Below are positions 15,885-24,293 of a DNA stretch of 64,000 nucleotides, in pieces. The stretch's first letter is position 1. Each line of letters begins with the position of its first letter. The stretch is from an uncultured Eubacteriales bacterium (GTDB lineage: Bacteria > Bacillota > Clostridia > Christensenellales > Borkfalkiaceae), in assembly GCA_905209085.1 (NCBI GenBank), contig CAJLRM010000003.1, positions 62,001-126,000 on the forward strand. Reading direction: 5' to 3'. The notes under the pieces are model-generated. The model did not search any database, was not told the DNA's origin, and worked only from the letters and a program-made list of their open reading frames with translations. Both the position numbers and the translations under genes were made by a program.

Positions 15885-15920
15885 GAAAAACGCTTTCCGC
15901 GGCTGCGGGGAGCGTTTTTC
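15885..15920 (+). terminator. Terminator of the sugar ATPase gene
   Basis: GAAAAACGCT (15885-15894) pairs with AGCGTTTTTC (15911-15920), with an inner CCGC-GGCT-GCGG hairpin, giving one long stem ending in a TTTTT run, 29 nt after the stop. Confidence 0.85.
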
Positions 15921-16023
15921 GCAGTTGGAGTATTTTCCCTTTTACCGAGCGAACGCAAAAGAATTTATTTCTCTAATTTCCCTAATATTAAAACGCCGGT
16001 CAATACATATTTTACAAAATGGA

Positions 16024-16051
16024 TTGACAAAGAAAAAAAGTATGCTATAAT
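16024..16051 (+). promoter_or_regulatory. Promoter of the first LRR lipoprotein gene
   Basis: TTGACA (16024-16029), 16-bp spacer, TATAAT (16046-16051). The transcript would have a leader of about 185 nt. Confidence 0.8.
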
Positions 16052-16079
16052 AACCTTGTAGGCAATGTTTGAATAGGGC

Positions 16080-16111
16080 GCGAAAATATGTGTGCAAGCA
16101 TATATTTTCGC
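16080..16111 (+). other. Stem-loop in the leader of the LRR lipoprotein mRNA
   Basis: 13-bp stem: GCGAAAATATGTG (16080-16092) with CATATATTTTCGC (16099-16111), one G-T wobble and a six-base loop. It lies about 22 nt after the predicted start and has no T run behind it, so it is a 5' mRNA structure rather than a terminator. No known riboswitch pattern is recognised. Confidence 0.55.
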
Positions 16112-16243
16112 TTCTATTATAGAATCATAGCCGGACGTACGCGTCGCAAGAAATTTGAAGAGTTTTTGACGGAAAAAGAAATAGCCGTCTTTTCATTCCA
16201 AAGATCGTCCGCGACTGATTTTCTTTTAAAGGGAGTAAAAAAT

Positions 16244-17377
16244 ATGAAAAAAAGTAAAATTTTCGCGCTTTTTTTATCGGCGGTTTTATGCTGCGGCGTT
16301 TTGGGATTTTGGTCGGGCTGTTCCAAAGATTACGAAACGGAAGCGTTTGAAGACGGCGTAAAAATCGTAAAAGCGAGCGATTCGATCAAAAATCAAGAAT
16401 CGCTTACTTTGCCCGATAAAATAAAAGGAAAAAAGGTCTTGGCAATAGGCGACAACGTATTTTGGCAGGCAAAAGTAGAAAAAGTAACCCTTCCGGAGCA
16501 TCTTTTGGAAATCGGCAAAAATGCGTTTTCTTACAATCTGAATTTAGCTGAAATTACGTTTAACGAAAATTTAAAGAACATCGGAGCTTCCGCTTTTGAA
16601 AATTGCTACTCTTTAAAAACCTTAACTTTCCCCGATTCATTGGAAAGAATAGGAATGTCAGCCTTTTACGATTGCATTAAGTTGGACGTTCAATTCGACG
16701 GTAGAATAAAATCTATCGAAAGTTACGCTTTTACCCATTGCAAGATAAGCTATTGTCATCTTTCCGTCGAAGAACTCGGCGATTCGGTATTCGCCGGTTC
16801 CGGTTTAAGGCGTATTGATTTATATAAGGTGAAAAAAATGGGAGATGCGATTTTTGCCGATTGCAGCGTTTTGCAGGTGGTAGAGTTCCCTCAGCTGGAA
16901 GCTCCGCTCGGCGATTTGCTTTTTTATAATTGTTATCAATTAACGCCAAGCGGTATCGTTGCGCCCGAGGAAGCTCTTTATCGTTTGGGGGTGCTTTCCG
17001 GGTATCCCCGTATGATCGAAACGCATATTCCCGAAGGGACGGAAACGATTCCCGAAAGCGCGTTTGCCGGTTGTCTTTTACTGAGCGAGGTTGATATTCC
17101 GTCTTCCGTCAAATCCATCGGAAAATCCGCGTTTTTCAATTGTTTTGCCTTAAAAGAAATCGTTATTCCCGCAACGGTGGAAACGATCGGTTCAAGCGCC
17201 CTCGCAAACTGCGAAAATTTGCAGACGGTACGCGTCGAGGGCAATCCCCGTTTGGAGGGAACTTTATTCAATCACGATTCTCATTTCACCTTAAAAGCGA
17301 CGGTGGAATGCAGAAAAGACACCTTCGTCGAAGCCTATTGCAAAGAGTATTCCGTTCCTTATCAACTTATTCCCTAA
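16244..17377 (+). CDS. LRR_5 (BspA-like) surface lipoprotein
   Basis: 377 aa from the ATG at 16244 (AAAGGGAG upstream); an in-frame upstream extension to 16088 lacks a ribosome site. The signal peptide ends in a lipobox-like WSGC (Cys about 27). The mature protein is a run of BspA-type leucine-rich repeats of about 23 residues, for example LLEIGKNAFSYNLNLAEITF, LKNIGASAFENCYSLKTLTF and VKSIGKSAFFNCFALKEIVI, with the usual I-G-x-x-A-F-x-x-C core. Such proteins are displayed on the surface in gut bacteria and often bind host or bacterial ligands; the ligand here is unknown. The gene is AT-richer than its neighbours, as is the second LRR gene at 19114. Confidence 0.88.
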   Translation: MKKSKIFALFLSAVLCCGVLGFWSGCSKDYETEAFEDGVKIVKASDSIKNQESLTLPDKIKGKKVLAIGDNVFWQAKVEKVTLPEHLLEIGKNAFSYNLNLAEITFNENLKNIGASAFENCYSLKTLTFPDSLERIGMSAFYDCIKLDVQFDGRIKSIESYAFTHCKISYCHLSVEELGDSVFAGSGLRRIDLYKVKKMGDAIFADCSVLQVVEFPQLEAPLGDLLFYNCYQLTPSGIVAPEEALYRLGVLSGYPRMIETHIPEGTETIPESAFAGCLLLSEVDIPSSVKSIGKSAFFNCFALKEIVIPATVETIGSSALANCENLQTVRVEGNPRLEGTLFNHDSHFTLKATVECRKDTFVEAYCKEYSVPYQLIP

Positions 17378-17439
17378 AATAAGATTAAATCTCAATTGAT
17401 AATATTTATACTTTAATTGATAAAAATTTAACGATTCGG

Positions 17440-17468
17440 TTGACTTATAAAAGATTTTTCGATATAAT
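17440..17468 (+). promoter_or_regulatory. Promoter of the alcohol dehydrogenase gene
   Basis: TTGACT (17440-17445), 17-bp spacer, TATAAT (17463-17468), 69 nt before the ATG. Confidence 0.8.
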
Positions 17469-17537
17469 AGGGAACGGTCCGAGGGACAAGGTCCTCGCGG
17501 CGAAACAGGAAGAATAAAATCAGGAGGCAGTATATTT

Positions 17538-18755
17538 ATGGCAAGATTCACTTTACCCAGAGATTTGTATCACGGAAAAGGCTCACTCGAAGCGTTGAAG
17601 ACGTTTAGAGGCAAGAAGGCGATGGTCTGCGTGGGCGGCGGTTCGATGAAGAAATTTGGCTTTTTGGACAAAGCGGTTTCCTATTTGAAAGAAGCCGGCA
17701 TGGAAGTGCAGCTGTTTGAAGGGATCGAGCCCGATCCTTCCGTCGAAACGGTCATGAAAGGCGCGCAGGCGATGCTGAAATTTGAACCCGATTGGATCGT
17801 GGCGATGGGCGGCGGCTCGCCGATCGACGCCGCGAAAGCGATGTGGATCAAGTACGAATATCCCGAAATTACTTTTGAAGAAATGTGCAAAGTGTTCGGG
17901 ATTCCCGCTCTGAGAAAGAAGGCGCATTTCTGTGCGATCTCTTCCACGTCCGGCACGGCCACCGAAGTCACCGCGTTCTCGATCATCACCGATTACGCGA
18001 AAGGCATCAAATATCCCATCGCGGATTTTGAAATCACGCCCGACGTCGCCATCGTCGATCCCGACCTTGCCGAAACGATGCCCAAAAAGCTCGTCGCGCA
18101 TACGGGTATGGACGCCATGACGCACGCCATCGAAGCGTACGTTTCCACGGCCAACAGCGATTACAGCGATCCTTTGGCGATCTTTGCCATCAAGATGATT
18201 CAGAAAGATCTCGTCGATTCCTACAACGGGGATATGGCGAAGAGGGACAGTATGCACAACGCGCAGTGCCTTGCGGGGATGGCTTTCTCCAACGCTCTGC
18301 TCGGTATCGTGCACTCCATGGCGCATAAGACGGGCGCGGCGTTTGCCGATTACGGCGCGCATATCATCCACGGCGCGGCGAACGCTATGTACCTTCCCAA
18401 AGTCATCGCTTTCAACGCGAAGGATCCCACGGCGAAGAAACGCTACGGCGTCATCGCGGACTATATGAATCTCGGCGGCAAAAACGACGACGAAAAAGTA
18501 GCTCTTCTCATCGCGTATTTGAGAAAGATGAACGATCAGCTGAACATTCCTCACGGCATCAAAAATTACGGCGCGGACAGCTATCCCTGTGAGCAGGGCT
18601 TTGTTCCCGAAAACGTATTCCTGGAAAGACTCCCCGAAATCGCAAAGAACGCGATTGCCGACGCCTGCACGGGTTCCAATCCCCGTCAGCCTTCTCAGGA
18701 GGAAATGGAAAAGCTGCTTAAATGCTGCTACTACGATACCGACGTGGATTTCTAA
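17538..18755 (+). CDS. Iron-containing alcohol dehydrogenase
   Basis: 405 aa group III (Fe-ADH) enzyme that reduces aldehydes to alcohols with NAD(P)H, typically ethanol, butanol or 1,3-propanediol formation in fermenting clostridia. The nucleotide-binding GGGS motifs (VGGGSMKKFG, AMGGGSPIDAAKAMW) lead into STSGTATEVTAFSIITD. The metal site follows as D in TGMDAMTHAIEAYVS plus three His in IVHSMAHKTGAAF and GAAF-DYGAHIIHGAANA. AGGAGG precedes the ATG. It is monocistronic, flanked by two LRR lipoprotein genes, with its own promoter and terminator. The specific alcohol cannot be told. Confidence 0.93.
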   Translation: MARFTLPRDLYHGKGSLEALKTFRGKKAMVCVGGGSMKKFGFLDKAVSYLKEAGMEVQLFEGIEPDPSVETVMKGAQAMLKFEPDWIVAMGGGSPIDAAKAMWIKYEYPEITFEEMCKVFGIPALRKKAHFCAISSTSGTATEVTAFSIITDYAKGIKYPIADFEITPDVAIVDPDLAETMPKKLVAHTGMDAMTHAIEAYVSTANSDYSDPLAIFAIKMIQKDLVDSYNGDMAKRDSMHNAQCLAGMAFSNALLGIVHSMAHKTGAAFADYGAHIIHGAANAMYLPKVIAFNAKDPTAKKRYGVIADYMNLGGKNDDEKVALLIAYLRKMNDQLNIPHGIKNYGADSYPCEQGFVPENVFLERLPEIAKNAIADACTGSNPRQPSQEEMEKLLKCCYYDTDVDF

Positions 18756-18803
18756 AAAACGATTTGACCGAACGGGAATTTTCCTTTCGGCGGCTTAAAA
18801 GCG

Positions 18804-18835
18804 AAAAGGGAGCGAAATTTTTTCGTTCCCTTTTT
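18804..18835 (+). terminator. Terminator of the alcohol dehydrogenase gene
   Basis: AAAAGGGA (18804-18811) with TCCCTTTT (18827-18834) and an inner CGAAA-TTT-TTTCG stem. The distal arm ends in the run TTTTT (18831-18835), 49 nt after the stop. Confidence 0.85.
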
Positions 18836-18882
18836 GTCTGTATAAACAGAATGTTCGCGATAAAAATTTAATCCAAAGCCTT

Positions 18883-18920
18883 GCCTTTTGTTATGTGTTA
18901 CAATACACATAACAAAAGGC
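18883..18920. repeat. Perfect 16-bp inverted repeat without T run
   Basis: GCCTTTTGTTATGTGT (18883-18898) and ACACATAACAAAAGGC (18905-18920), loop of six. It lies between the alcohol dehydrogenase terminator and the LRR gene. No T run follows, so it may be an operator, an mRNA structure or the remnant of a small mobile repeat. Confidence 0.75.
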
Positions 18921-19113
18921 GGAGATTCCGTCAAAAAGAAAACTGTAAATAGAAGTCAAGGAAAAAGAAGAAATATGAAAATTTTTTCCGAGAATATTTA
19001 TAAAAGTACTTGATAAAACTTGCGAGGGGGGGACAATATTATGTACGCAATTGGATATCCGTTAGGATAGCCCAAAGCCCAAAAATTACAAAAATTTTAA
19101 GGAGAGTATTGTA

Positions 19114-21552
19114 ATGAAAAAGAGAATAACGGTAGTTCTGTTTGCACTTTTGCTTGTTTGCACAGTATGTTTTTCGTTCGCCGCCTGCGGTGACAAAAGC
19201 GATACGGATTGCAAGCACACATACGGCAAATGGGTAACCGTAAAAGAACCTACCTGCACCGAGCAGGGAAGCAGGGAAAGAACCTGTACCAAATGCGAAA
19301 ATAAAGAAACCGAGTCTATACAGGCGACAGGCGTTCACACATACGGCAAATGGGTAACCGTAAAAGAACCTACCTGCACCGAGCAGGGAAGCAGGGAAAG
19401 AACCTGTACCAAATGCGAAAATAAAGAAACCGAGTCTATACAGGCGACAGGCGTTCACACATACGGCAAATGGGTAACCGTAAAAGAGCCTGCCTGCACC
19501 GAGCAGGGAAGCAGGGAAAGAACCTGCTCCGTTTGCAAAGATAAACAAACGGAAGTCATTTCGGCAAGGCATAAGTACGGTGACGACGGAATTTGTACCG
19601 TGTGCGGTCGCAAGGTAACCTTAGGGCTTAAATATTCCGAAATAAAAGAAAACGATACCGTTATCGGATATGCGGTAACCGGAATAGGTTCCGCAACGGA
19701 TACCGATATAGTAATTCCCGAAATATATAACGATTTGCCTGTTATTTATATCGGGGAAAAAGCATTCAGCTCTTGCAGGAGTCTTACAAGCGTAATAATT
19801 CCCGATAGCGTTACTTATATCGGAAGTGATGCATTCTACTATTGCGGCAGTCTTGAATGTAACGAAAAAGACGGAATTAAATATTTAGGCAATGAAACAA
19901 ATCCTTATGTTGTTGCAGTGGGCGTAACCTCTTATGACATTACTACCGCCAATATTGAAAACGGTTGTAAGGTAATATATGGAGCATTCGATACTTGCAG
20001 GAGTCTTACAAGCGTAACAATTCCCGATAGCGTTACTTCTATCGGAGAAAATGCATTCGACGGTTGCTCCGGTCTTACAAGCGCAACAATAGGCAACGGC
20101 GTTATTTCTATCGAAAAAGATGCATTCTACGGTTGCTCCGATCTTACAAGCATAACAATAGGCAACAGCGTTACTTCTATCGGATACGAGGCATTCCGCG
20201 ATTGCACAAGCCTTAAAAACATAACAATTCCCGATAGTGTTACTTCTATCGGAAGCTGGACATTCCGCGATTGTACAAGCCTTAAAAGCATAACAATTCC
20301 CGATAATGTTACTTCTATCGGAGAAGAAGCATTCTACGGTTGCTCCGGTCTTATAAGCGCAACAATAGGCAACGGCGTTACTTCTATCGAAAACGGAGTA
20401 TTCCGCGATTGCACAAGCCTTACAAGCATAACAATAGGCAACGGCGTTACTTCTATCGAAGAAGGAGTATTCCGCTATTGTACAAGTCTTACAAGCGTCA
20501 TAATTCCCGATAGCGTTACTTCTATCGGAAGTCATGCATTCTACTATTGCGACAATCTTAAATATAACGAAAAAGACGGAATTAAATATTTAGGCAATAA
20601 AACAAATCCTTATGTTATTGTAATGGACGCAATCTCTAACATTACTACCGCCAATATTGAAAACGGTTGTAAGGTAATAGATTATGATGCATTCAGCTAT
20701 TGCTGGAGTCTTACAAGCGTAATAATTCCCGATAGCGTTATTTATATCGGAATTCAGGCATTCGAAGCTTGCGACAGTCTTGAATATAACGAAAAAGACG
20801 GAATCAAATATTTAGGCAATGAAACAAATCTCTATGTTATTGTAATGGAAGTAACCTCTGATGACATTACTGCCGTCAATATTGAAAACGGTTGTAAGGT
20901 AATAGGTCGTGATGCATTTTACGGTTGCTCTGGTCTTACAAGCATAACAATTCCCGATAGCGTTACTTCTATCGGAGAATATGCATTCCGCGGTTGCACA
21001 AGCCTTACAAGCATAACAATTCCCCATAGCGTCACTTCTATCGGAGAATATGCATTCTACGGTTGCTCCGGTCTTACAAGCATAACAATAGGCAACGGCG
21101 TTACTTCTATCGGAGACTGGGTATTCAGCGATTGTACAAGCCTTAAAAGCATAACAATTCCCGATAACGTTATTTCTATCGGAAGCTTTGCATTCTACGG
21201 TTGCTCCGATCTTACAAGCATAACAATAGGCAACGGCGTTACTTCTATCGGAGACCGGGCATTCGGCGATTGTACAAGCCTTACAAGCATAACAATTCCC
21301 GATAACGTTATTTCTATCGGAAAAAATGTATTCTTTCGCTCCGGTCTTACAAACATAACAATAGGCAACGGCGTTACTTCTATCGGAAAACAAGCATTCT
21401 ACGATTGTACAAGTCTTAGCGACATATACTGCAAGGCGACAAGTGAGCCAATCGGATGGGACGGTCGTTGGAAAGACCGCTGTTCCGCAACGGTGCATTG
21501 GGGCAACGAGTGGGAATATGTTGACGGAGTGCCCACGGTAAAGCAAAACTGA
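19114..21552 (+). CDS. Large LRR_5 (BspA-like) lipoprotein with Cys-rich tandem repeats
   Basis: 812 aa. A lipoprotein signal ends in FAAC (Cys about 25). Residues about 35-155 hold three near-identical 40-residue repeats of the form HTYGKWVTVKEPTCTEQGSR, then ERTC and a CxxC pair. A short HKYGDDGICTVCGRKV end-cap follows. Residues about 190-790 are about two dozen BspA-type leucine-rich repeats (LTSITIPDSVTSIGEYAFRG and variants), interrupted by three islands starting EKDGIKYLGN. The C-terminus (WGNEWEYVDGVPTVKQ) is not a sortase signal. It is presumably a surface adhesin or binding scaffold; the repeats probably stack by disulphides or metal. AAGGAG precedes the ATG. Repeat number probably varies between strains. 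Confidence 0.9.
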   Translation: MKKRITVVLFALLLVCTVCFSFAACGDKSDTDCKHTYGKWVTVKEPTCTEQGSRERTCTKCENKETESIQATGVHTYGKWVTVKEPTCTEQGSRERTCTKCENKETESIQATGVHTYGKWVTVKEPACTEQGSRERTCSVCKDKQTEVISARHKYGDDGICTVCGRKVTLGLKYSEIKENDTVIGYAVTGIGSATDTDIVIPEIYNDLPVIYIGEKAFSSCRSLTSVIIPDSVTYIGSDAFYYCGSLECNEKDGIKYLGNETNPYVVAVGVTSYDITTANIENGCKVIYGAFDTCRSLTSVTIPDSVTSIGENAFDGCSGLTSATIGNGVISIEKDAFYGCSDLTSITIGNSVTSIGYEAFRDCTSLKNITIPDSVTSIGSWTFRDCTSLKSITIPDNVTSIGEEAFYGCSGLISATIGNGVTSIENGVFRDCTSLTSITIGNGVTSIEEGVFRYCTSLTSVIIPDSVTSIGSHAFYYCDNLKYNEKDGIKYLGNKTNPYVIVMDAISNITTANIENGCKVIDYDAFSYCWSLTSVIIPDSVIYIGIQAFEACDSLEYNEKDGIKYLGNETNLYVIVMEVTSDDITAVNIENGCKVIGRDAFYGCSGLTSITIPDSVTSIGEYAFRGCTSLTSITIPHSVTSIGEYAFYGCSGLTSITIGNGVTSIGDWVFSDCTSLKSITIPDNVISIGSFAFYGCSDLTSITIGNGVTSIGDRAFGDCTSLTSITIPDNVISIGKNVFFRSGLTNITIGNGVTSIGKQAFYDCTSLSDIYCKATSEPIGWDGRWKDRCSATVHWGNEWEYVDGVPTVKQN
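19216..19575 (+). repeat. Three tandem 120-bp repeats inside the LRR lipoprotein gene
   Basis: Copies begin at 19216, 19336 and 19456. The first two look identical. The third matches for its first two thirds and then diverges into the end-cap. Each copy encodes one 40-residue Cys-rich module. Confidence 0.9.
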
Positions 21553-21581
21553 TTTTATAAAAAAGCGCTAAAACAAAAAGC

Positions 21582-21622
21582 GACTGTCGCTATGCTTAAT
21601 CGCATTGCAACAGCCGTTTTTT
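21582..21622. terminator. Bidirectional terminator between LRR gene and hup
   Basis: GACTGTCGC (21582-21590) pairs with GCAACAGCC (21607-21615) with two wobbles. Six T follow on the plus strand (21617-21622). On the minus strand the stem is followed by CTTTTTGTTTT. It lies between the convergent LRR and hup genes. Confidence 0.75.
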
Positions 21623-21688
21623 GTATACGTCATTTGCTTTCGGTTATGTTTTCGCCGTCGGCTTTTCAAATAATGGATGTTTGGTAGT

Positions 21689-21964
21689 TTACGCGTTAAA
21701 GGTATCTTTGAATGCTTTGCCGAATTTGAGAACGGGCTTTTTGCACGCAGCGATTTCAACCTTTTCTTTGGTCTGAGGGTTGATACCGGTTTTAGCGGGC
21801 ACGTCTTTGACCTCGAAAGAGCCGAAGCCTACAAGCTGGATTTTATCTCCCGCTTTTAAAGCTTCCGTCACCGTCGCTACAAACGCATCGTAGGCAGTGG
21901 CCGCGTCCTTGTTGGTGAAGCCGGCTTTTTCTGCCATAGCCTTAATAAATTCGCCTTTGTTCAT
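21689..21964 (-). CDS. hup: HU family DNA-binding protein
   Basis: 91 aa, standard HU length. It begins MNKGEFIKAMAEKAGFTNKD and has the DNA-arm segment FGSFEVKDVPAKTGINPQTK with the intercalating Pro region, ending in VLKFGKAFKDTFNA. HU dimers bend and compact DNA throughout the nucleoid. The AAGGGG ribosome site is acceptable. The promoter (22015-22043) carries a palindrome in its spacer. Monocistronic and convergent with the LRR gene. Confidence 0.96.
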   Translation of the reverse strand: MNKGEFIKAMAEKAGFTNKDAATAYDAFVATVTEALKAGDKIQLVGFGSFEVKDVPAKTGINPQTKEKVEIAACKKPVLKFGKAFKDTFNA

Positions 21965-22014
21965 AAGAGTTATCCCCTTTGGTTAGATTCTTAAATTTTC
22001 ATTTAAGTATTTTT

Positions 22015-22043
22015 ATTATAGCGTATCTATACGCAAAAGTCAA
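22015..22043 (-). promoter_or_regulatory. Promoter of hup with spacer palindrome
   Basis: Minus strand: TTGACT (22043-22038), 17-bp spacer, TATAAT (22020-22015). The spacer contains GCGTATCTATACGC (22021-22034), a near-perfect palindrome directly next to the -10, which could be a repressor site. Confidence 0.8.
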
Positions 22044-22158
22044 GCCCTGGAAGCAAAAAGAAGCGCCTTAAACCCTTGAAAATAAAAGAAATTTCTTAAA
22101 TTCGGGGGTATAAAATACCAAAAAATGGAAAAAGAAGGTTTTTCAGCTCTTTTCGGGC

Positions 22159-22186
22159 AAAAAAGTCGGGGGACAAAGCCCCCCGA
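22159..22186 (-). terminator. Terminator of the YitT gene
   Basis: Minus strand: TCGGGGG and CCCCCGA stem (22186-22180 with 22072-type pairing at 22072+94, i.e. 22166-22172), then a run of six T (complement of 22159-22164), 25 nt after the stop. Confidence 0.8.
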
Positions 22187-22210
22187 AAAAACGTTTACCG
22201 TGTCAGAAAA

Positions 22211-23206
22211 TCAATTGTCGCCCGAGAAAAAGCCTAAGCCCAGCACCTGCGAAACGTTGGACATGACCGCAAACGAATCGGGATCCACGTCTTTCAAAAT
22301 CTTTCGGAACGTGGCGATTTGGCGGCGGTTGATGACGCAGACCAGCATGGAGTGCGTTTCGTGCGTATACATCCCCGTCGCGGGGATGGAAGTGACGCCC
22401 CTGCCTAACTTGGAAATGATGGTGAGCGCCATTTCGTCGGGTTTGTCGGTGATGACTCTGAATTCGATCGCGGAATGGAAGCCGTTGGTGATGGAATCGT
22501 TTACCTTGCTTTCGACGTATTGTTCGCAGGCGGCCATGATGAGGGGCAGAACGCTCTGCATCGCGTCCCCGGGCACGCGATAGACGAAAAAGGAGGAGGC
22601 GATGATGACGCAGTTGACCATGAAGATCATCCAGGCGATGGAGGGCGCGGGAAATTTTTTCTGCACCACCACGGCGATGACGTCCGCTCCGCCCGTGCTC
22701 CCGCCCGCTTTGAAGCCGAGCGCGATCGAGATGCCGATTCCGATGCCGCCGGCAAGCGCCGCGAAGATTTTTTCCGGAAACACCAGCGTGGGAACGTGCA
22801 GCCGCTCCAAAAGCATAAAGAAAACGGACTGCAAAATTACGTGGGCGAAAGTGAGGAGCGCGAATTTCTTTTTCACCACGAAAAAGGCAAGCACGAGAAG
22901 GGGAAGGTTGATGAAGAATACCGAAATACTCTGCGGAATCCTGCCGCTCGTGGCTTTTTCCAGGATGATAGCGATACCCGTGACTCCGCCGATGGCAAAG
23001 TCGTTGGGGGCGATCAGACAATAGGACGAGAACGCCAATAAAAAAGCGGAAACGGCGATCAGGATCGCGGTTTTCACTATATAGAAAAATTTTTCTTTCG
23101 CGCTGCCCTCCGGCAAAAAGCTTTCCTTTGTCTTTTTGGGCGGAAGCTGAGGCGTTTCGGGCACGTTTTCCCCGGAAACCTGCTCCGTTTCTTTTTTTTC
23201 GTTCAT
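22211..23206 (-). CDS. YitT family membrane protein
   Basis: 331 aa. A charged N-terminal tail of about 40 residues is followed by five to six transmembrane helices (about 45-220), containing the family stretch APNDFAIGGVTGIAIILEK and LGFKAGGSTGGADVIAVVVQ (DUF161/YitT_membrane). A cytoplasmic DUF2179 domain (about 250-320) holds MALTIISKLGRGVTSIPATG and MLVCVINRRQIATFRKI. The family is widespread in Bacillota; its transported substrate or role is unknown. GGAGGA lies before the ATG. It has its own promoter (23266-23294) and terminator. Confidence 0.92.
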   Translation of the reverse strand: MNEKKETEQVSGENVPETPQLPPKKTKESFLPEGSAKEKFFYIVKTAILIAVSAFLLAFSSYCLIAPNDFAIGGVTGIAIILEKATSGRIPQSISVFFINLPLLVLAFFVVKKKFALLTFAHVILQSVFFMLLERLHVPTLVFPEKIFAALAGGIGIGISIALGFKAGGSTGGADVIAVVVQKKFPAPSIAWMIFMVNCVIIASSFFVYRVPGDAMQSVLPLIMAACEQYVESKVNDSITNGFHSAIEFRVITDKPDEMALTIISKLGRGVTSIPATGMYTHETHSMLVCVINRRQIATFRKILKDVDPDSFAVMSNVSQVLGLGFFSGDN

Positions 23207-23265
23207 ATGTCCTCCGGCTGAATCCTGCGGCTGAATTTTTTTTCGGGTCCCTTTCAGCGAGCTCT

Positions 23266-23294
23266 ATTTTAGCACATTTTCCGCCTATGCGCAA
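23266..23294 (-). promoter_or_regulatory. Promoter of the YitT gene
   Basis: Minus strand: TTGCGC (23294-23289), 17-bp spacer, TAAAAT (23271-23266), 60 nt before the ATG. Confidence 0.55.
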
Positions 23295-23420
23295 GCGCTT
23301 CTCATGCGGTGTGACAAAATATTTTTTGCGCCGCTCCCGCGCGCCATAAATTCGGAAATCTCCAAGAGAAAAGGGGAGTCAAGGGCAAAGAATCGTTTAT
23401 CTTTATATAGGGTAAGACAA

Positions 23421-23526
23421 GATAGGAGAAGATAGGATAGGAGAAGATAGGATAGGAGAAGATAGGATAGGAGAAGATAGGATAGGAGAGGAGAGGATAG
23501 GACAGGATAGGATAGGACAGGACAGG
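23421..23526. repeat. Purine-rich pentamer/15-bp satellite
   Basis: Four exact tandem copies of GATAGGAGAAGATAG (23421-23480), followed by decayed copies built from GATAG, GAGAG and GACAG to 23526. The whole tract is purine-rich on the plus strand with a G-G pair every five bases. No gene is present between the YitT promoter and the rplI terminator (23300-23645). Confidence 0.9.
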
Positions 23527-23645
23527 TCCTTTTATGCGGCGCGCTTTTCGCCGCTTATGGCGGCGGAATGATCCGCCGCGCTAAGAAAAGGGCGATGAAA
23601 AGACTTACAGGCTGCGGAGTGCGTCACATCAATCGAAAGGGAGCG

Positions 23646-23675
23646 GAAAAATTCCCCGCCGTTTCTGCGGCGGGG
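23646..23675 (-). terminator. Terminator of rplI
   Basis: CCCCGCCG (23654-23661) and CGGCGGGG (23668-23675); on the minus strand the stem is followed by AATTTTTCC. It lies 32 nt after the rplI stop. Confidence 0.85.
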
Positions 23676-23706
23676 AGAACGATTTAAAACAGAAAAGATG
23701 GAAAAA

Positions 23707-24147
23707 TTACAGAGCCACGACGTTCACTTTGATCTTTGCGGAGATGTTCTCCATCAGGCGGATCTCCGCCTCGAAGGTACCCAGGGCTTTGACTGCCGTC
23801 ATCTGGATCTTCTTTTTGTCGATGTCAAAGCCTTTCTTTTCCAAAGCCGCCGCCACCAGCGCGGAAGTGACGCTTCCGAAAACCTTTCCGTTTTCGCCTA
23901 CTTTGATGCCTACCTCGACGCTCTGTCCCTTTAAGGACTCCGCGAGTTCTTTGATCGCCTTGATCTCTTCCGCCTTATGGAATTGTTCCGCCGCTTTCTT
24001 TTGAGATATTTCGTTGATGCCGCTCGCGGTCGCCGTTTCCGCAAGACCTTTTTTGAAAAGGAAGTTTTTGGCAAAGCCGTCGGAAACCTCTACGATGTCT
24101 CCTTTTTTGCCGGTGCCCTTGACGTCCGCTTTGAGAATTACTTTCAT
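23707..24147 (-). CDS. rplI: 50S ribosomal protein L9
   Basis: 146 aa from the ATG at 24147, chosen for the AAGGAGGG upstream; the longer frame to 24228 runs into the promoter. The N-terminal rRNA-binding domain (1-52) shows MKVILKADVKGTGKKGDIVE and SDGFAKNFLFKKGLA. A long connecting helix follows (about 45-75), then the C-terminal domain with GKVFGSVTSALVAAALEK and GTFEAEIRL. It binds 23S rRNA near the L1 stalk. It stands alone, without the frequent dnaB or yybT neighbours. Promoter at 24200-24228. Confidence 0.96.
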   Translation of the reverse strand: MKVILKADVKGTGKKGDIVEVSDGFAKNFLFKKGLAETATASGINEISQKKAAEQFHKAEEIKAIKELAESLKGQSVEVGIKVGENGKVFGSVTSALVAAALEKKGFDIDKKKIQMTAVKALGTFEAEIRLMENISAKIKVNVVAL

Positions 24148-24199
24148 ATTTCTGCCCTCCTTGAATTTGGGAATTCTTTTAGAATCTGTCTTTTTATAT

Positions 24200-24228
24200 A
24201 TTTTACAGGAAATTTCCGAAAATGTCAA
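24200..24228 (-). promoter_or_regulatory. Promoter of rplI
   Basis: Minus strand: TTGACA (24228-24223), 17-bp spacer, TAAAAT (24205-24200). Confidence 0.8.
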
Positions 24229-24293
24229 TAGTCTTTGAGGAATTTGTACATACTGATGATACGTAAGTTATGCGTAAGGAGGTTTTTTAAACT

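Noticed and set aside
19039..21546. Long reverse-strand open frames opposite the LRR lipoprotein gene
   Set aside because: They mirror the repeats of the forward gene, lack ribosome sites and show only repetitive Cys/Ala-rich sequence; they are antisense shadows.
23421..23526. CRISPR array
   Set aside because: The repeats are directly tandem 15-mers without unique spacers and there are no cas genes in the window.
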